Source: Gimesia aquarii (lineage in GTDB: Bacteria > Planctomycetota > Planctomycetia > Planctomycetales > Planctomycetaceae). From it: DNA of 64,000 nucleotides. Below, piece after piece: positions 34,091 to 43,997 of the stretch. Location: positions 2,563,231-2,627,230 of the forward strand of contig NZ_CP037422.1 in NCBI RefSeq assembly GCF_007748175.1, given 5' to 3'. The number at the start of each line of letters is the position of its first letter. The stretch's first letter is position 1. The position numbers and the translations under genes were made by a program. The notes beneath the pieces were generated by a model. The model ran no database searches, was not told the origin of the DNA, and worked only from the letters and a program-made list of their open reading frames with translations.

Positions 34091-34636
34091 ATGGAAAGCG
34101 AACAGCCAATTCGATATTCGCTGACTCGACGCCAACGGCTGATCCCGCACCTCAAGATTTGGGGACCGGCATTCGTCCCATTCTTCGTTTTACTAGAATC
34201 CTTCTTCATCGTACGATTCATCGTTGCGATGGTCACACTCGAATGGCTTGGGATTCTTACATTCGGCTTCTTGGCGTTTGGCCTGTTACTGCTCTTTCGT
34301 GGTCTCATCACCGGACTGATTGACGTTGTCGTGCTAGCACGACGGGAAATGGATATCACAATCGAGGACAACGGTCTCGGTGTCATGATCGGAAACGAAC
34401 GGTGGTATCTGTTTCTGGATGGCATAACTAAAATATCAGAGTACACTTCTGGTGTCTGGACGATCGAACATTGGAATGGATCTGTGGTCCACATACTCAA
34501 AGGGGTGATTACAGAAAAACAAATCGGACATATGCGACAAAAGATGGAATTCGGACAAACGCCTGCGGGCACTGCTACGACAATCGAACGCGGCCGCCAG
34601 ATTCAGACGATGCTCGATCACGATAAAACAGCATAA
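34091..34636 (+). CDS. Hypothetical membrane protein, PH-like tail
   Basis: 181 residues. Two membrane helices (about 24-50 and 56-76) are followed by a cytoplasmic domain of about 100 residues that opens REMDITIEDNGLGVMIGNER and has a W-Y-L-F-L-D-G-I pattern. Two helices plus a small beta domain recall YcxB/PH-like membrane proteins, but the match is loose. Second of three co-directed small genes. Confidence 0.6.
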   Translation: MESEQPIRYSLTRRQRLIPHLKIWGPAFVPFFVLLESFFIVRFIVAMVTLEWLGILTFGFLAFGLLLLFRGLITGLIDVVVLARREMDITIEDNGLGVMIGNERWYLFLDGITKISEYTSGVWTIEHWNGSVVHILKGVITEKQIGHMRQKMEFGQTPAGTATTIERGRQIQTMLDHDKTA

Positions 34637-34739
34637 AAATCACATTGGCGTAATGAGTCATCCGCAATTTGCCAATGAAAGACACTCACCACTACCCAAT
34701 AGTTTAAGCGTTCTGTCACTCAGTTCTCAGGAACTTACA

Positions 34740-35360
34740 ATGGACGAATCTGACCGCACATTTATTCGAGGAAACCGCAATCCAGAACGCTATGGATTTT
34801 CGCTTCGCGCCACGTGTGGGATTGAACCCGATAGAGACGCCATAGAACGTGCTGCTTCAATCCTTGAACGTGAACCGTTCTTTGTTGATAAGCGTGGCTA
34901 TGAATGTGATCTAATTGCTGCGGCCATTCATTCGCCTACCAATCGTGTGGCGTACGTTCAATCACGCGCAAAAAAACGCCGGTGGTCATCTCTCGTCGAT
35001 GTCTCAATCAAAATTCACTTGCTTGACCCTAGCGGTAAGGACTCGTCCGTTGATATCAAATCTTACAATCCGTTCTTCGGCTGCGATGTTGGCTTCTTTG
35101 CCTGGCTCGATAATACGGCCATTCTGGTCTACACCGAGAAACACGACACCTATGCCTGTGCGTTCGGCCCGAAATGGCCACCACAATTTGTAGAAATCGA
35201 AGACCGTTGGATCATCAACAACGGAGTACTGGGATACATTGGCTATAAGGAGGACTTAGTCAAACGGATGTCAGTTCCGTCTTTGAAACAACTTGAACCA
35301 CTTTCGATATCCAAAGCCGAACAAATGGGCATCCTGCCTCCCGATCCATATGCAACATAA
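34740..35360 (+). CDS. Hypothetical soluble protein
   Basis: 206 residues from the ATG at 34740, which has CAGGAAC eight bases upstream. An ATG at 34653 would add 29 residues. It has no signal and no membrane helix. Beta-rich, with GYECDLIAAAIHSPTNRVAY and F-F-G-C-D-V-G-F-F-A-W-L-D-N-T-A-I-L. No family recognised. It follows two small membrane-protein genes. Confidence 0.6.
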   Translation: MDESDRTFIRGNRNPERYGFSLRATCGIEPDRDAIERAASILEREPFFVDKRGYECDLIAAAIHSPTNRVAYVQSRAKKRRWSSLVDVSIKIHLLDPSGKDSSVDIKSYNPFFGCDVGFFAWLDNTAILVYTEKHDTYACAFGPKWPPQFVEIEDRWIINNGVLGYIGYKEDLVKRMSVPSLKQLEPLSISKAEQMGILPPDPYAT

Positions 35361-35459
35361 TCATACAATGTGCTGAAGCCATTAGGATAAAAACTGCCTG
35401 ACAAACGTTATTCGTCCTTTTATGGATCAAAATATCATTCTGCCCGCGAGCAGGTCGAT

Positions 35460-36389
35460 TTATGTTCGTTGCTGCTTTCGGTACTCACGGGGATTCATTG
35501 AGTAGATTTTTCGAAAGGCACGGTTGAAGGCTGAAAGGGAGTTGAAGCCGCTGCTCAGGGCAACTTCGGTGATACGATTTTGGTGATTATGAAGCATAGC
35601 TGCCGCTGCCTGTACTCGACTTTTCATCAGATACCGTTGTGGCGTCATTCCCATTTGTGTGGCAAAGTGTGCCTGGAGACTACGGACACTCAGATCACAT
35701 GCGGCAGCGAGTTCCGTCACCGTCAGTGGTTCATGAAAATGTTGTGCTATCAGGTTCAGTGCCGGTACGATCCGTGAAAGTCCGGTGGCGTTGGGAGTTG
35801 TCTGATCATCAGTGCCGCGACGAGGAAAGCGGCGATGAAGTTCGTTGATCAACAGAAACAGGAGCGAGCGAAGGTTGCTGTTTCGATATTCGTCCTCTTG
35901 CTTCGCTTCGTCAATCAGCATTTTCATCAAGTCATGCAGCAAAGAGTTCTCGCCGTTTGGAATGACATTCACGAACGGCGCGCCACAGAATCGTTCTGAT
36001 TCCCAAACGAATTCGCATGCGGCATGGGGAACCAGTAAACGAATCGGGTCGAGAAAAAACCAGACCCATTGACTGGTCGTGCCCGGTGTGCTGTGACAGC
36101 GATGATATTCGTGAGACGTGATGACCGTCATGTCACCGGCGTGAAATGGCAAGATCTTGTTGCCGACATAGAACGTGCCTGAGCCAGCGGTACAATATCC
36201 GAGTTCCAGCCCGTCATGTACGTGCAACTCAGTCACCGGTGTATCATCACGATGGCCATCAAGGTACACGTTCAGTGGGAATTCAGGATTTAGATTCAAC
36301 CGAGATATTCCCGGTTGAAGATCGAAACCCTGCGTATTGAGTGCTATATTTTGCGTTTTTAGACGAGAAACAGTCATAATACGCAGCAT
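35460..36389 (-). CDS. AraC-family transcriptional regulator
   Basis: 309 residues. An N-terminal cupin-like sensor domain (H-V-H-D-G-L-E-L-G-Y-C near 58 and F-H-A-G-D-M near 84) is followed by the two-HTH AraC/XylS DNA-binding domain (about 205-305): E-L-A-A-A-C-D-L-S-V-R-S-L and ITEVALSSGFNSLSAFNRAF. It should bind a small molecule, often a sugar, and regulate the divergent enolase-superfamily gene at 36450, 60 bases away. The start may be four codons later (36377). Neither has a clear ribosome site. Confidence 0.9.
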   Translation of the reverse strand: MLRIMTVSRLKTQNIALNTQGFDLQPGISRLNLNPEFPLNVYLDGHRDDTPVTELHVHDGLELGYCTAGSGTFYVGNKILPFHAGDMTVITSHEYHRCHSTPGTTSQWVWFFLDPIRLLVPHAACEFVWESERFCGAPFVNVIPNGENSLLHDLMKMLIDEAKQEDEYRNSNLRSLLFLLINELHRRFPRRGTDDQTTPNATGLSRIVPALNLIAQHFHEPLTVTELAAACDLSVRSLQAHFATQMGMTPQRYLMKSRVQAAAAMLHNHQNRITEVALSSGFNSLSAFNRAFRKIYSMNPREYRKQQRT

Positions 36390-36449
36390 ACACTGTCAAA
36401 GCGAAACTCGCAACAATTCACGCGAAACCAACCACTGGATACAGAAACC

Positions 36450-37877
36450 ATGACTTCTCAATTGAAACTTGTCGACGCCACACTCCACCGAACGGAAACA
36501 CAGACACGAATGCCATTTCGTTTTGGTATCGCTGTGATGACCGAAGCCCCGCACGTGTTCCTGCAGTGCTGTTACGAAATTGGTGGCAAAATTGTCACCG
36601 GAATTGCAGCGGAAGGCCTGCTGCCGAAGTGGTTCGACAAGTCGCCTGACAAACCTGCCGCTCAGGAAATCGACGAGATGCTGCTTGTCATTCGTCAGGC
36701 CGTCAAGTTTGCTCGACAGTCGTCGTCCGCATCTGTGTTTGATCTCTGGCGACAAATCGATGACGCTCAAATGTCATGGGCCGTTGAACAGAAACTGCCA
36801 CCGCTTTTGGCGCAATTTGGAGTCAGTATGGTCGAACGTACGATGCTTGACGCGTTGGCCCGCGCAGAGAACTGCAATCTGTCGACATTGCTGCGAGAGA
36901 ATCGTGTCGGGATTGATTTAGGTGCGATTCATCAAGAACTCGCCGACCGCGCGCCAAACGAGTTTCTTCCAAAACAACCTCTGACAAAAGTAATCGCGCG
37001 CCACACGGTGGGACTCTCAGATCCGTTAACGGCAGCTGACCTGACGCCTGAGAACAAGATCGACGATGGGCTTCCTCAAACTCTGGAAGACTGCATTCGC
37101 TTCTACGGGCTTCAGCATTTCAAGTTGAAGGTACAGGGAGATGTCGAATGTGACCTTGATCGATTGCAATCCGTGGCAAAAGTTGTGAGCCAGCATTGTG
37201 GAAATAACTACGCGTTCACTCTGGACGGCAACGAGCAGTATCGTGAGTTCCCCAAGTTTGTCGAGCTGTGGGACCGTATTCAGGACGACGCGTCGCTGAA
37301 CTCTTTCTTTGAACGACTGATTTTCATTGAACAGCCCCTGTATCGTGATGTGGCCCTCGATCCTGCGATCGCAAAGATTGCCGACTGGGAAAACGGTCCC
37401 CCTGTAATCATTGATGAATCTGACGCTGAGATCGGCGCGCTGGAGCAGGCACTCGAACTGGGTTACGCGGGTACGAGTCATAAGAATTGCAAAGGCGTGC
37501 TGAAGGCAGCCGCCCATCGCTGTCTGATCAACCATCGCAACGCGATGGAAAACACCAGTCGCTATCAGATGAGTGGCGAAGACCTGGTGAATATTGGTCC
37601 GGTCGCTTTACTGCAGGACCTTGCGGCTCAGGCAGCGCTGGGCAATGCGACAGTTGAACGAAATGGTCACCACTACTACCACGGCCTGTCAGCGTTTCCT
37701 AAGTCGCTGAGTCAATCGATGCTCAAACAGCACAGGGACTTATACACAGCGATGGACGATGACTTCGCGCGAATCAACATCACCGACGGCGAACTGGATC
37801 TCACGTCGGTAAACGCCGCCCCATTTGGTGTCGGTGTAGAATTATCAATGGACACGTTTCAGGAGTTATCTCTCTGA
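36450..37877 (+). CDS. Enolase-superfamily (mandelate racemase-like) enzyme
   Basis: 475 residues, longer than most family members (about 400). The barrel motifs are present: catalytic lysine motif FKLKVQGD (Lys225/Lys227), metal ligands in T-L-D-G-N (Asp259), F-I-E-Q-P (Glu294) and I-D-E-S-D (Asp322/Glu323), and a later SHKNCKG lysine. It would abstract a proton next to a carboxylate, as in sugar-acid dehydratases, racemases or epimerases. The substrate is unknown. It is divergent from an AraC regulator, which fits inducible sugar-acid use. Confidence 0.8.
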   Translation: MTSQLKLVDATLHRTETQTRMPFRFGIAVMTEAPHVFLQCCYEIGGKIVTGIAAEGLLPKWFDKSPDKPAAQEIDEMLLVIRQAVKFARQSSSASVFDLWRQIDDAQMSWAVEQKLPPLLAQFGVSMVERTMLDALARAENCNLSTLLRENRVGIDLGAIHQELADRAPNEFLPKQPLTKVIARHTVGLSDPLTAADLTPENKIDDGLPQTLEDCIRFYGLQHFKLKVQGDVECDLDRLQSVAKVVSQHCGNNYAFTLDGNEQYREFPKFVELWDRIQDDASLNSFFERLIFIEQPLYRDVALDPAIAKIADWENGPPVIIDESDAEIGALEQALELGYAGTSHKNCKGVLKAAAHRCLINHRNAMENTSRYQMSGEDLVNIGPVALLQDLAAQAALGNATVERNGHHYYHGLSAFPKSLSQSMLKQHRDLYTAMDDDFARINITDGELDLTSVNAAPFGVGVELSMDTFQELSL

Positions 37878-38181
37878 GTAACCGAATCAATGATTCAGTC
37901 CTAACGCTACAGTTTCCTGCATCCCGTCACCACTACTGCTCTTATGGGGAAAATACGTGAAACCTTAAATCCGATCTAATTCTCGTTTTTTATTCTACCC
38001 CGAAAATTTGAAAGATATAACAATCTGTGGAATCGGTTTCATTTTCGCGCTTTTCGTGTCGTTCGTGGTAGAAAAGAAAAGGATCATTCTCAGATAACTT
38101 TAAAATTGTGTTGCAACTCTAGAGAAAATGATATAATCCAAACATCAATACTAGTTTATACGATGTAGAGCGAGTTTGCGC
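37878..38181. other. Intergenic region with a dispersed repeat
   Basis: About 300 bases before the DUF1501 gene. At 38041-38070 it holds TTTTCGTGTCGTTCGTGGTA, the reverse of the ACCACGAA-GACACGAAA repeat also seen at 56170-56200. AT-rich DNA follows, with GATATAAT near 38130. No gene seen. Confidence 0.45.
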
Positions 38182-39585
38182 ATGAACGAATTTGAAATGA
38201 ACCGACGGCAGGCCCTGATTGCGAGTGGCTTAGGTACGCTGAGTCTTGGTATGCCGGGAATGGTGATGGGAAGCGACAAAGTGGATGCCTCGGGCAATGC
38301 TGTTGCCTCGGAAAAGTCTTGCATCTTTGTCCTGCTCTGTGGTGGACCGAGCCACCTTGATACCTGGGATATGAAACCCGAAGCGCCCGTGGAATACCGC
38401 GGACCATACATGCCCATTGCAACCAAAGTGCCGGGTATGCAAATCAACGAGATGCATACCGAGCTGGCGAAGCTGACCGACCAATTCACGCTCATCAATT
38501 CCATGTCGCATCCGGGAGCGATCAGTAATCACTTCGACGCGATGCATAATCTGCTGAGTGGTCAATCAAATAAACGTGTGCAGCAGGGTTTGCCAAACGA
38601 ACAACCCTACCTGGGTTCGTACGTCGCCAAACACAAACCGAGCAAACGCAATTTTGTTTCCAACGCATGGCTCATCAAATGCGTGGGTCCGCCTGTCTTT
38701 TGCGCGCCCAATATTGGCATCGGCGGCTATCTCGGTTCGGCTTATGCTCCCGTGTTTGTCGGCTCGGCCAACAATCATCCGGCGATGAAAGGCTTCAAGC
38801 CGCCAGAAATCTACAATCCCTATGATGAGCAACGATTTGAAGAACGCAAATCTCTGCTCCGTGGCCTGGAATCCAGCAGCCTGGATAAGGACCAGAGTGT
38901 AAAGGACTGGTCTGACCTCCGCGAGAAGACCTACGAAGCCCTGACGCGCGCCGAAGGTCGCAAGGCGTTTGAGATGGATTCTGAGCCCGTCAAAGTCCGC
39001 GAACGATATGGTATGCATCCCCTCGGGCAGAATCTGCTGCTCGCCCGGCGCATGGTGCAATCGGGTGTTCGCTTTGTGACAGTCAACGGCTGGACCGGAC
39101 AGGCAGAACATGACAAGAAAGGCCCCCCGAGCAGCAGTTGGGACATGCATGGCGGAAATATGGGCATGGGCAACGCCTTCGGCAACGGTTCTTATGGCAT
39201 GGGATTCTGTTTGCCTCGTCTGGATCAGGCGCTTTCAGCACTGCTTTCTGATCTCAAAAAGAGCGGCATGCTGGAGAACACACTGGTTGTTGTGACCGGC
39301 GAGTTTGGCCGCACTCCCCACGTTCTGAAACAGGATCCGCCAGGACGACAGCACTGGCCACGGTGTTTCTCCTCGATCATCGCTGGCGCGGGCATCGCAG
39401 GCGGAAACGTATACGGCAAGTCCAACAAGTACGGCCAGTATCCCACCAAAAACCCCGTCCGCCCCGAGGAGTTAGCTGCGACCATCTACCACGCGCTCGA
39501 CATTCCGATCAACGATCCCCAAGACCCCACCGGCATTTTACGCGAACTGACAACGGGCAAACCGATCATGGAATTGTTTGGATAG
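38182..39585 (+). CDS. DUF1501 family protein, Tat-exported
   Basis: 467 residues from the ATG at 38182. A Tat signal is present (M-N-R-R-Q-A-L-I-A, then a Gly-rich hydrophobic run). The DUF1501 body resembles alkaline-phosphatase-fold/sulfatase-like proteins: L-L-C-G-G-P-S-H-L-D-T-W-D-M-K-P near 50-65, W-D-M-H-G-G-N in the middle, and VVVTGEFGRTPHV near 375. In planctomycetes these genes usually follow a cytochrome-type DUF1549/DUF1553 gene. None is next to this one. Confidence 0.9.
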   Translation: MNEFEMNRRQALIASGLGTLSLGMPGMVMGSDKVDASGNAVASEKSCIFVLLCGGPSHLDTWDMKPEAPVEYRGPYMPIATKVPGMQINEMHTELAKLTDQFTLINSMSHPGAISNHFDAMHNLLSGQSNKRVQQGLPNEQPYLGSYVAKHKPSKRNFVSNAWLIKCVGPPVFCAPNIGIGGYLGSAYAPVFVGSANNHPAMKGFKPPEIYNPYDEQRFEERKSLLRGLESSSLDKDQSVKDWSDLREKTYEALTRAEGRKAFEMDSEPVKVRERYGMHPLGQNLLLARRMVQSGVRFVTVNGWTGQAEHDKKGPPSSSWDMHGGNMGMGNAFGNGSYGMGFCLPRLDQALSALLSDLKKSGMLENTLVVVTGEFGRTPHVLKQDPPGRQHWPRCFSSIIAGAGIAGGNVYGKSNKYGQYPTKNPVRPEELAATIYHALDIPINDPQDPTGILRELTTGKPIMELFG

Positions 39586-40074
39586 CCGTTTTCTTTTTAC
39601 CTGCTCCTCCGATGGATCTGCAAAGACAATCAGATCCGTTTGTAATCGTTCGTGTTAACATACAACATAGGCAACTTTCTGCGACGGGCTGGCTATGCCG
39701 AAACCAGTGCGGCACTGGTCGCTGACAAGGCTTCAAGGGGAACCTACGTACCCAAAAACCGATTGAAAAAAACCGTCTGATACACAACATCCGAGGCGCA
39801 AAGCTGAATGCCGTTCCCGAAAGGTCGAGAAAATCTTTGGAAGTTTGACTCTGCAAAGGTGTGCAGTTAGCATGGACCGTGATTAGAACCTGGAATGGCT
39901 CCAAGCTTAACCCAAATGGGAAATCCCGGCTAAAAAGATCTTGTTGCTGGCTGCGGATAAATAGGTGGGCTGAGGCTTGAGATTCGAAGTGAGAGTTTTC
40001 CAAACTAGGAACACTCTGCATCAATAATAGACCACAGACCTCATCAATCAGCTCTCTCTTTGAGGAAACAAAGA
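39586..40074. other. Intergenic region with one palindrome
   Basis: About 490 bases. ACCAGTGC-G-GCACTGGT at 39703-39719 is a perfect 17-base palindrome. A minus-strand reading frame across the region has no start signal or protein-like character, so I do not call it a gene. Otherwise nothing recognised. It may be decayed coding DNA. Confidence 0.4.
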
Positions 40075-41505
40075 TTGCCCTCAATTAGCATCCTCATTCT
40101 CGTGTCAATTCAACTGATTGTGGCCTATGCAATCATAGTGATGGCGAAACGTTTGGGCGTTTCTTATTTTGATCACTTTGTGGGTGAGGCAAGCCCTGAA
40201 GCCCTTGGCGCAATCCGATTTTGGGTATTTATGATACTCGCTATGAACGTCGCTTGGGAAGACTTGCCGAGCGTGTCCCATCTTCCTGCGCAACTGCGGA
40301 CTAAAATGGGGATCATGTCTTTGCTTCACATGATACCGGAGTGGGGCTCTGTCTACACCAGCTACACTAAACTTCTCGTTCTGAAAATTGCCACCCTCAC
40401 CTTCCTCGTTTTTGCAATGCTCGGTTTCAAGACACGGTTAAGCGTCCCGTGTGCCACGATTCTTGTCTTAATCCACGCAGGAATTTTGCGAGAACATTTT
40501 AATTATTATCACACAGGCCTGGTACCGATACTGGTTGGCATCGCATTGTCATTCATGCCCTGCGGACATGGGCTATCGGCTGATCAATACCTTTTCAGAA
40601 AAAAAACGACGGACGCGATATTACCTTTGGCCGTTTATGGTTGGTCCCGATACTTATGCTGGGTCGTCATCGCCAGTGCGTATGTCATGGCAGGCATCAG
40701 TAAAATCCGCAACGGTGGATTTTGGTGGTGGCACGGCGCCAACTTGAAAAGAATCGTTATGACAGATACGCTCAACCCAATGCACTTCGAGTGGGGGCTC
40801 GAACACGAAATTGCCAGCTTGCCGATCTTCGTCTTTTCAGCCCTGGGCATTTCTGCTGTCTTGGCAGAGTCACTTTACGGACTGGTTCTTTTCTCAAAAC
40901 GCGCTCGATTCATCATACCGCTGCTCACAGCTGGAATGCATCTGGGAATATTGTTTTTTCAAGGCATTTTGTTCTTCGACCTCATTCTAATGCAGGCTGT
41001 ATTTTACAACCTCAGTGAGTGGGTCCCGCAAACATGGCGCCGGAAAGCTATCGTAAATCAAGGTCCACTGAGCGACACTCAACAACGCAGCCTGCACCAA
41101 AAATACTTCAGCGTGTTTCTGTTCATGATGTTGGGGCTTAGTATCTGTTGGCTAGCACGAATCGAGTTCTACCCCGCAACAGCAATGCAAATGTATAGCA
41201 ACACGCAGACAGATGGCTCGATTATCTATAAAAAAGTTTGGGCAGTTTATGAAGATGGGCACAAAGAAGAAGCGCGCCTCGAAAAGTGGATCGGCGCCGT
41301 TGCCGACTCACGATACAGGTTCGTTTTAGGAAAAGACCCAAAAGCCCAACGAGCATTTTTCGATGAAATATTAACAATCGCTAATCGCGATTCTCAACAG
41401 GGAAAAATTATTCGTTTCGATGTCGAGATCTATCAATGGAACTTCCTCACCGATCCAAACGATTCTCATTTCGGTAGGGTTATCAACATTGCGGCGTACC
41501 CCTAA
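40075..41505 (+). CDS. HTTM-like membrane protein
   Basis: 476 residues from a TTG at 40075, which has AGGA 8 bases upstream. A TTG at 40060 would add five residues. Multiple membrane helices fill the first 330 residues, with the HTTM-like patterns REHFNYYHTG, ASAYVMAGISKIRNGG and F-W-W-W-H-G, then a soluble C-terminal domain ending RFDVEIYQWNF ... NIAAYP. It is less typical than the HTTM gene at 18102. A decayed copy of its 3' end follows directly (41508-41624), so the gene was once duplicated in tandem. Confidence 0.75.
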   Translation: MPSISILILVSIQLIVAYAIIVMAKRLGVSYFDHFVGEASPEALGAIRFWVFMILAMNVAWEDLPSVSHLPAQLRTKMGIMSLLHMIPEWGSVYTSYTKLLVLKIATLTFLVFAMLGFKTRLSVPCATILVLIHAGILREHFNYYHTGLVPILVGIALSFMPCGHGLSADQYLFRKKTTDAILPLAVYGWSRYLCWVVIASAYVMAGISKIRNGGFWWWHGANLKRIVMTDTLNPMHFEWGLEHEIASLPIFVFSALGISAVLAESLYGLVLFSKRARFIIPLLTAGMHLGILFFQGILFFDLILMQAVFYNLSEWVPQTWRRKAIVNQGPLSDTQQRSLHQKYFSVFLFMMLGLSICWLARIEFYPATAMQMYSNTQTDGSIIYKKVWAVYEDGHKEEARLEKWIGAVADSRYRFVLGKDPKAQRAFFDEILTIANRDSQQGKIIRFDVEIYQWNFLTDPNDSHFGRVINIAAYP

Positions 41506-41507
41506 AG

Positions 41508-41624
41508 CTCGCGAACCATGACGCATCAAACGAGAAGATTGTTCGCTTTGAAGTAGAGACCTACGAGTGGAGCTTTGAGTCCGACGCGAATCATCCCATT
41601 CTTGGCGTGTTCAAAATGTTATGA
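41508..41624 (+). pseudogene. Remnant of a tandem HTTM-like gene (3' end)
   Basis: 38 codons and a stop in another frame, directly past the HTTM-like gene. They read L-A-N-H-D-A ... E-K-I-V-R-F-E-V-E-T-Y-E-W-S-F-E-S-D-A-N-H. This matches the intact gene's tail I-A-N-R-D-S ... K-I-I-R-F-D-V-E-I-Y-Q-W-N-F-L-T-D-P-N-D with about half the residues identical. There is no start and no upstream part. Confidence 0.75.
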
Positions 41625-41798
41625 GTTACCCCGCTGATGATTCGATGACTCAATGATTTGAGAATGAAACCAGTTAAGTGAATTGCAGTATGCTGAAAAG
41701 CCAAAGTACATCGACACGGTCTTCAAGAATCGGCTGCATTAATCTATAATCGTCATCAGAACAAGAAACACTTAAACAGGAAACTTGGGGAACCAGAT

Positions 41799-42827
41799 GT
41801 GAATCCGAATCTCTTACCGGTAGATGACTCTTTGCCCTATCACGATGCACTCGCACAATGTATTGATCACTGGGGACTCGTTCCCGAGAAGACGGAGTTA
41901 GTCCGCGATGGCGTCAATCATGTATTTGCCACAGAGTTCGAGAACGGTGCTCCGGTCATTATCCGTATCAGTGATGGTGCGCTGCGCGGACGAGATGAGA
42001 TCTTAGGAGAATTGCTCTGGCTGGATCACCTGATCCGCCATGGTTGCACGGTCACGACTCCAGTTCCTTCACGCGGTGGAGACCTGCTCGAGACCATCGA
42101 ACTGGACGCGGACACAATGCACGTTTCCTGCTTCGAACGATTCGGAGGTCGGCAACTCGACCCGGCAACCGATGCAGATTGGAATGACGAACTCTTTCTG
42201 AAACTGGGTCGCGAGATCGGCCGCATCCACCGCGCTTCGGACAAGCTGCAATTACCTGCCGACCATGACCGTAGGCCCTGGTATGAAAGTAAGCTTACAC
42301 AGTTTCCAGATCCGCTTCCTGAAACCTTCAACCCGCAAGTCGTGGACACAATGCGCGTCTTTATAGACGAATTGCGCAGGCGACCCACACCGTCTCGTCA
42401 CTATGGACTGGTTCATCGAGATCTTCATGAGGGGAATTTTCTTGTTGAGGATGGTAAGGTAGAGATTATCGATTTCGACCTTGGCTGTTACGGCTGGCGA
42501 ACGATGGACCTGGCCGTGCTGCTCTTCTCGAGCTACTATTACCCCAGTCTCCGAGTGCCGCATGCCAGCGAGTTGGCCGGACATGTTCTGGCGATGGTAG
42601 TACAGGGCTACCGTGACGAATACACACTCGATGGCGAACAGTTAGATACGGTGGGAGACATGATTTTGCTGCACACCATTCTCAACTACATCGTCATGGT
42701 GCCGGCTGTGGAACATTGGCAGATCGTGCTGGGCGACCCGCATCCAACCGTAACAGAAAGCCTGGCGTGGATTGAGCAGCTCTGGCTTAATGGCCACAAA
42801 CTGCAAGTCGACCTTAGTAGAGTTTAA
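41799..42827 (+). CDS. APH-type phosphotransferase (aminoglycoside/homoserine kinase-like)
   Basis: 342 residues from a GTG at 41799 (GGGGAAC upstream). The kinase-like fold has the catalytic loop YGLVHRDLHEGNFL (HRD at about 207-209) and the metal motif I-I-D-F-D-L-G. The N-terminal lobe has V-N-H-V-F-A-T-E-F with the nucleotide lysine less obvious. The family phosphorylates small alcohols such as choline, homoserine, sugars or aminoglycosides. The substrate is not evident. Confidence 0.85.
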   Translation: MNPNLLPVDDSLPYHDALAQCIDHWGLVPEKTELVRDGVNHVFATEFENGAPVIIRISDGALRGRDEILGELLWLDHLIRHGCTVTTPVPSRGGDLLETIELDADTMHVSCFERFGGRQLDPATDADWNDELFLKLGREIGRIHRASDKLQLPADHDRRPWYESKLTQFPDPLPETFNPQVVDTMRVFIDELRRRPTPSRHYGLVHRDLHEGNFLVEDGKVEIIDFDLGCYGWRTMDLAVLLFSSYYYPSLRVPHASELAGHVLAMVVQGYRDEYTLDGEQLDTVGDMILLHTILNYIVMVPAVEHWQIVLGDPHPTVTESLAWIEQLWLNGHKLQVDLSRV

Positions 42828-42905
42828 GGATATGATGTAAACAATGCCCCTAACGTAACATCCGACGGCCCGTCTGGCTTTGACTACGGAGTTCCCTGCA
42901 ATATT

Positions 42906-43619
42906 TCACGAAGAAGATAGTAATATCTCTACCAGTTCTTGAGGCTTAGTCAGCATTGGATCATGGCCAGTCTCAATCACAAACGTTGGCCAATGATTGT
43001 CTTTCGCGTATTGGTAGAAAGGGAACATTAAATCATAACAATAGGTCTTTTCGCTACAATGAATAAATGTTTTCTCAGCATGATCAAAAGCTTCCGACAA
43101 TTTTATTGGCGCCTTTAAGAAATTAATCGAAAAGTCGGTCAGCTTGGGTAACATCATTTTTCGTAAATGTCGATCTTTAACACCCCATGAATCTAAAGAA
43201 CGTTCATCTGCATGGTTTAGCCAACCATCACCATATTGATCAGCTGCTTGTGTCCAGTCAGTCACAAAAGGTTCGCCAATAATTTCGAAACCAGTTTTAC
43301 CGTTTTGGGGGATATACGCATCTAAAAACACTAATTGCTTTATCTGTTGCGCGACAGACTCAGTAGCGCCTGCAATCACTAAACCGGCATAACTATGCCC
43401 TACCAAAACAACCTCGTTTAAACCTTCGATTTGAATGAGATTGGAAATATCATCGATATGGGTTTGCGCAGTAATATCAGGGATTAACAAATGAGCGCGA
43501 TCACCCATGCCGGTCAATGTTGGACTATAGACTTCATGACCTCGAGACCGCAATAATTTTTCAACAGGCTCCCAGCACCAACCACCGTGACAAGCGCCAT
43601 GAACTAATACAAAATTCAT
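42906..43619 (-). CDS. Alpha/beta hydrolase, methylesterase-like
   Basis: 237 residues, no signal peptide. It begins MNFVLVHGACHGGWCWEPVE, the signature of plant methylesterase/hydroxynitrile-lyase-like esterases also found in bacteria (EstC type). The nucleophile motif is VGHSYAG (Ser about 74) and the likely His is in ETGHDPM near the end. It should hydrolyse small esters. The base composition is lower in GC than its neighbours, so horizontal transfer is possible. Confidence 0.85.
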   Translation of the reverse strand: MNFVLVHGACHGGWCWEPVEKLLRSRGHEVYSPTLTGMGDRAHLLIPDITAQTHIDDISNLIQIEGLNEVVLVGHSYAGLVIAGATESVAQQIKQLVFLDAYIPQNGKTGFEIIGEPFVTDWTQAADQYGDGWLNHADERSLDSWGVKDRHLRKMMLPKLTDFSINFLKAPIKLSEAFDHAEKTFIHCSEKTYCYDLMFPFYQYAKDNHWPTFVIETGHDPMLTKPQELVEILLSSS

Positions 43620-43997
43620 AAATTTTACCGTCTTGAGTTAATGCCAGGCAGTAGCTTTTGATTTGGTACCAGCACCATTATTATTCAGCCGCTCATACTG
43701 CATCATAAAATACTCTCACTTTATCAACAAGTAGGAGCTATGCAGGTTGCTCGATGAAGTGACCGCCTCTGGTCAACGCAGCCGCACATCTGTAACCAGA
43801 CAGGTTTATTTGATCTACTCCCCTTTGGTTAGGAATGGTTCGCCTGAGTTTACGCTCTGGTCTGGTTCCTGTTGACCGACCGCGTTAAACTACGCAAGTA
43901 CTGCGTGCTCGATCGGACTGTTGCCCCTCTGTCGGCAGAATATTCTGATCCAGTTTCAACATGACGAAACTGAACGAATTCAAGGAAGTATTAAAAA
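43620..43997. other. Intergenic, nothing recognised
   Basis: 378 bases between the divergent esterase and channel genes. No convincing reading frame, RNA or long palindrome was found. It must hold promoters for both genes. Confidence 0.4.

Noticed and set aside
38566-39150. Minus-strand frame opposite DUF1501
   Set aside because: Antisense shadow of a conserved gene.
39566-40084. Minus-strand frame of 172 codons across the gap before the HTTM-like gene
   Set aside because: Overlaps the DUF1501 end and the HTTM start, no ribosome site, composition unlike a folded protein.
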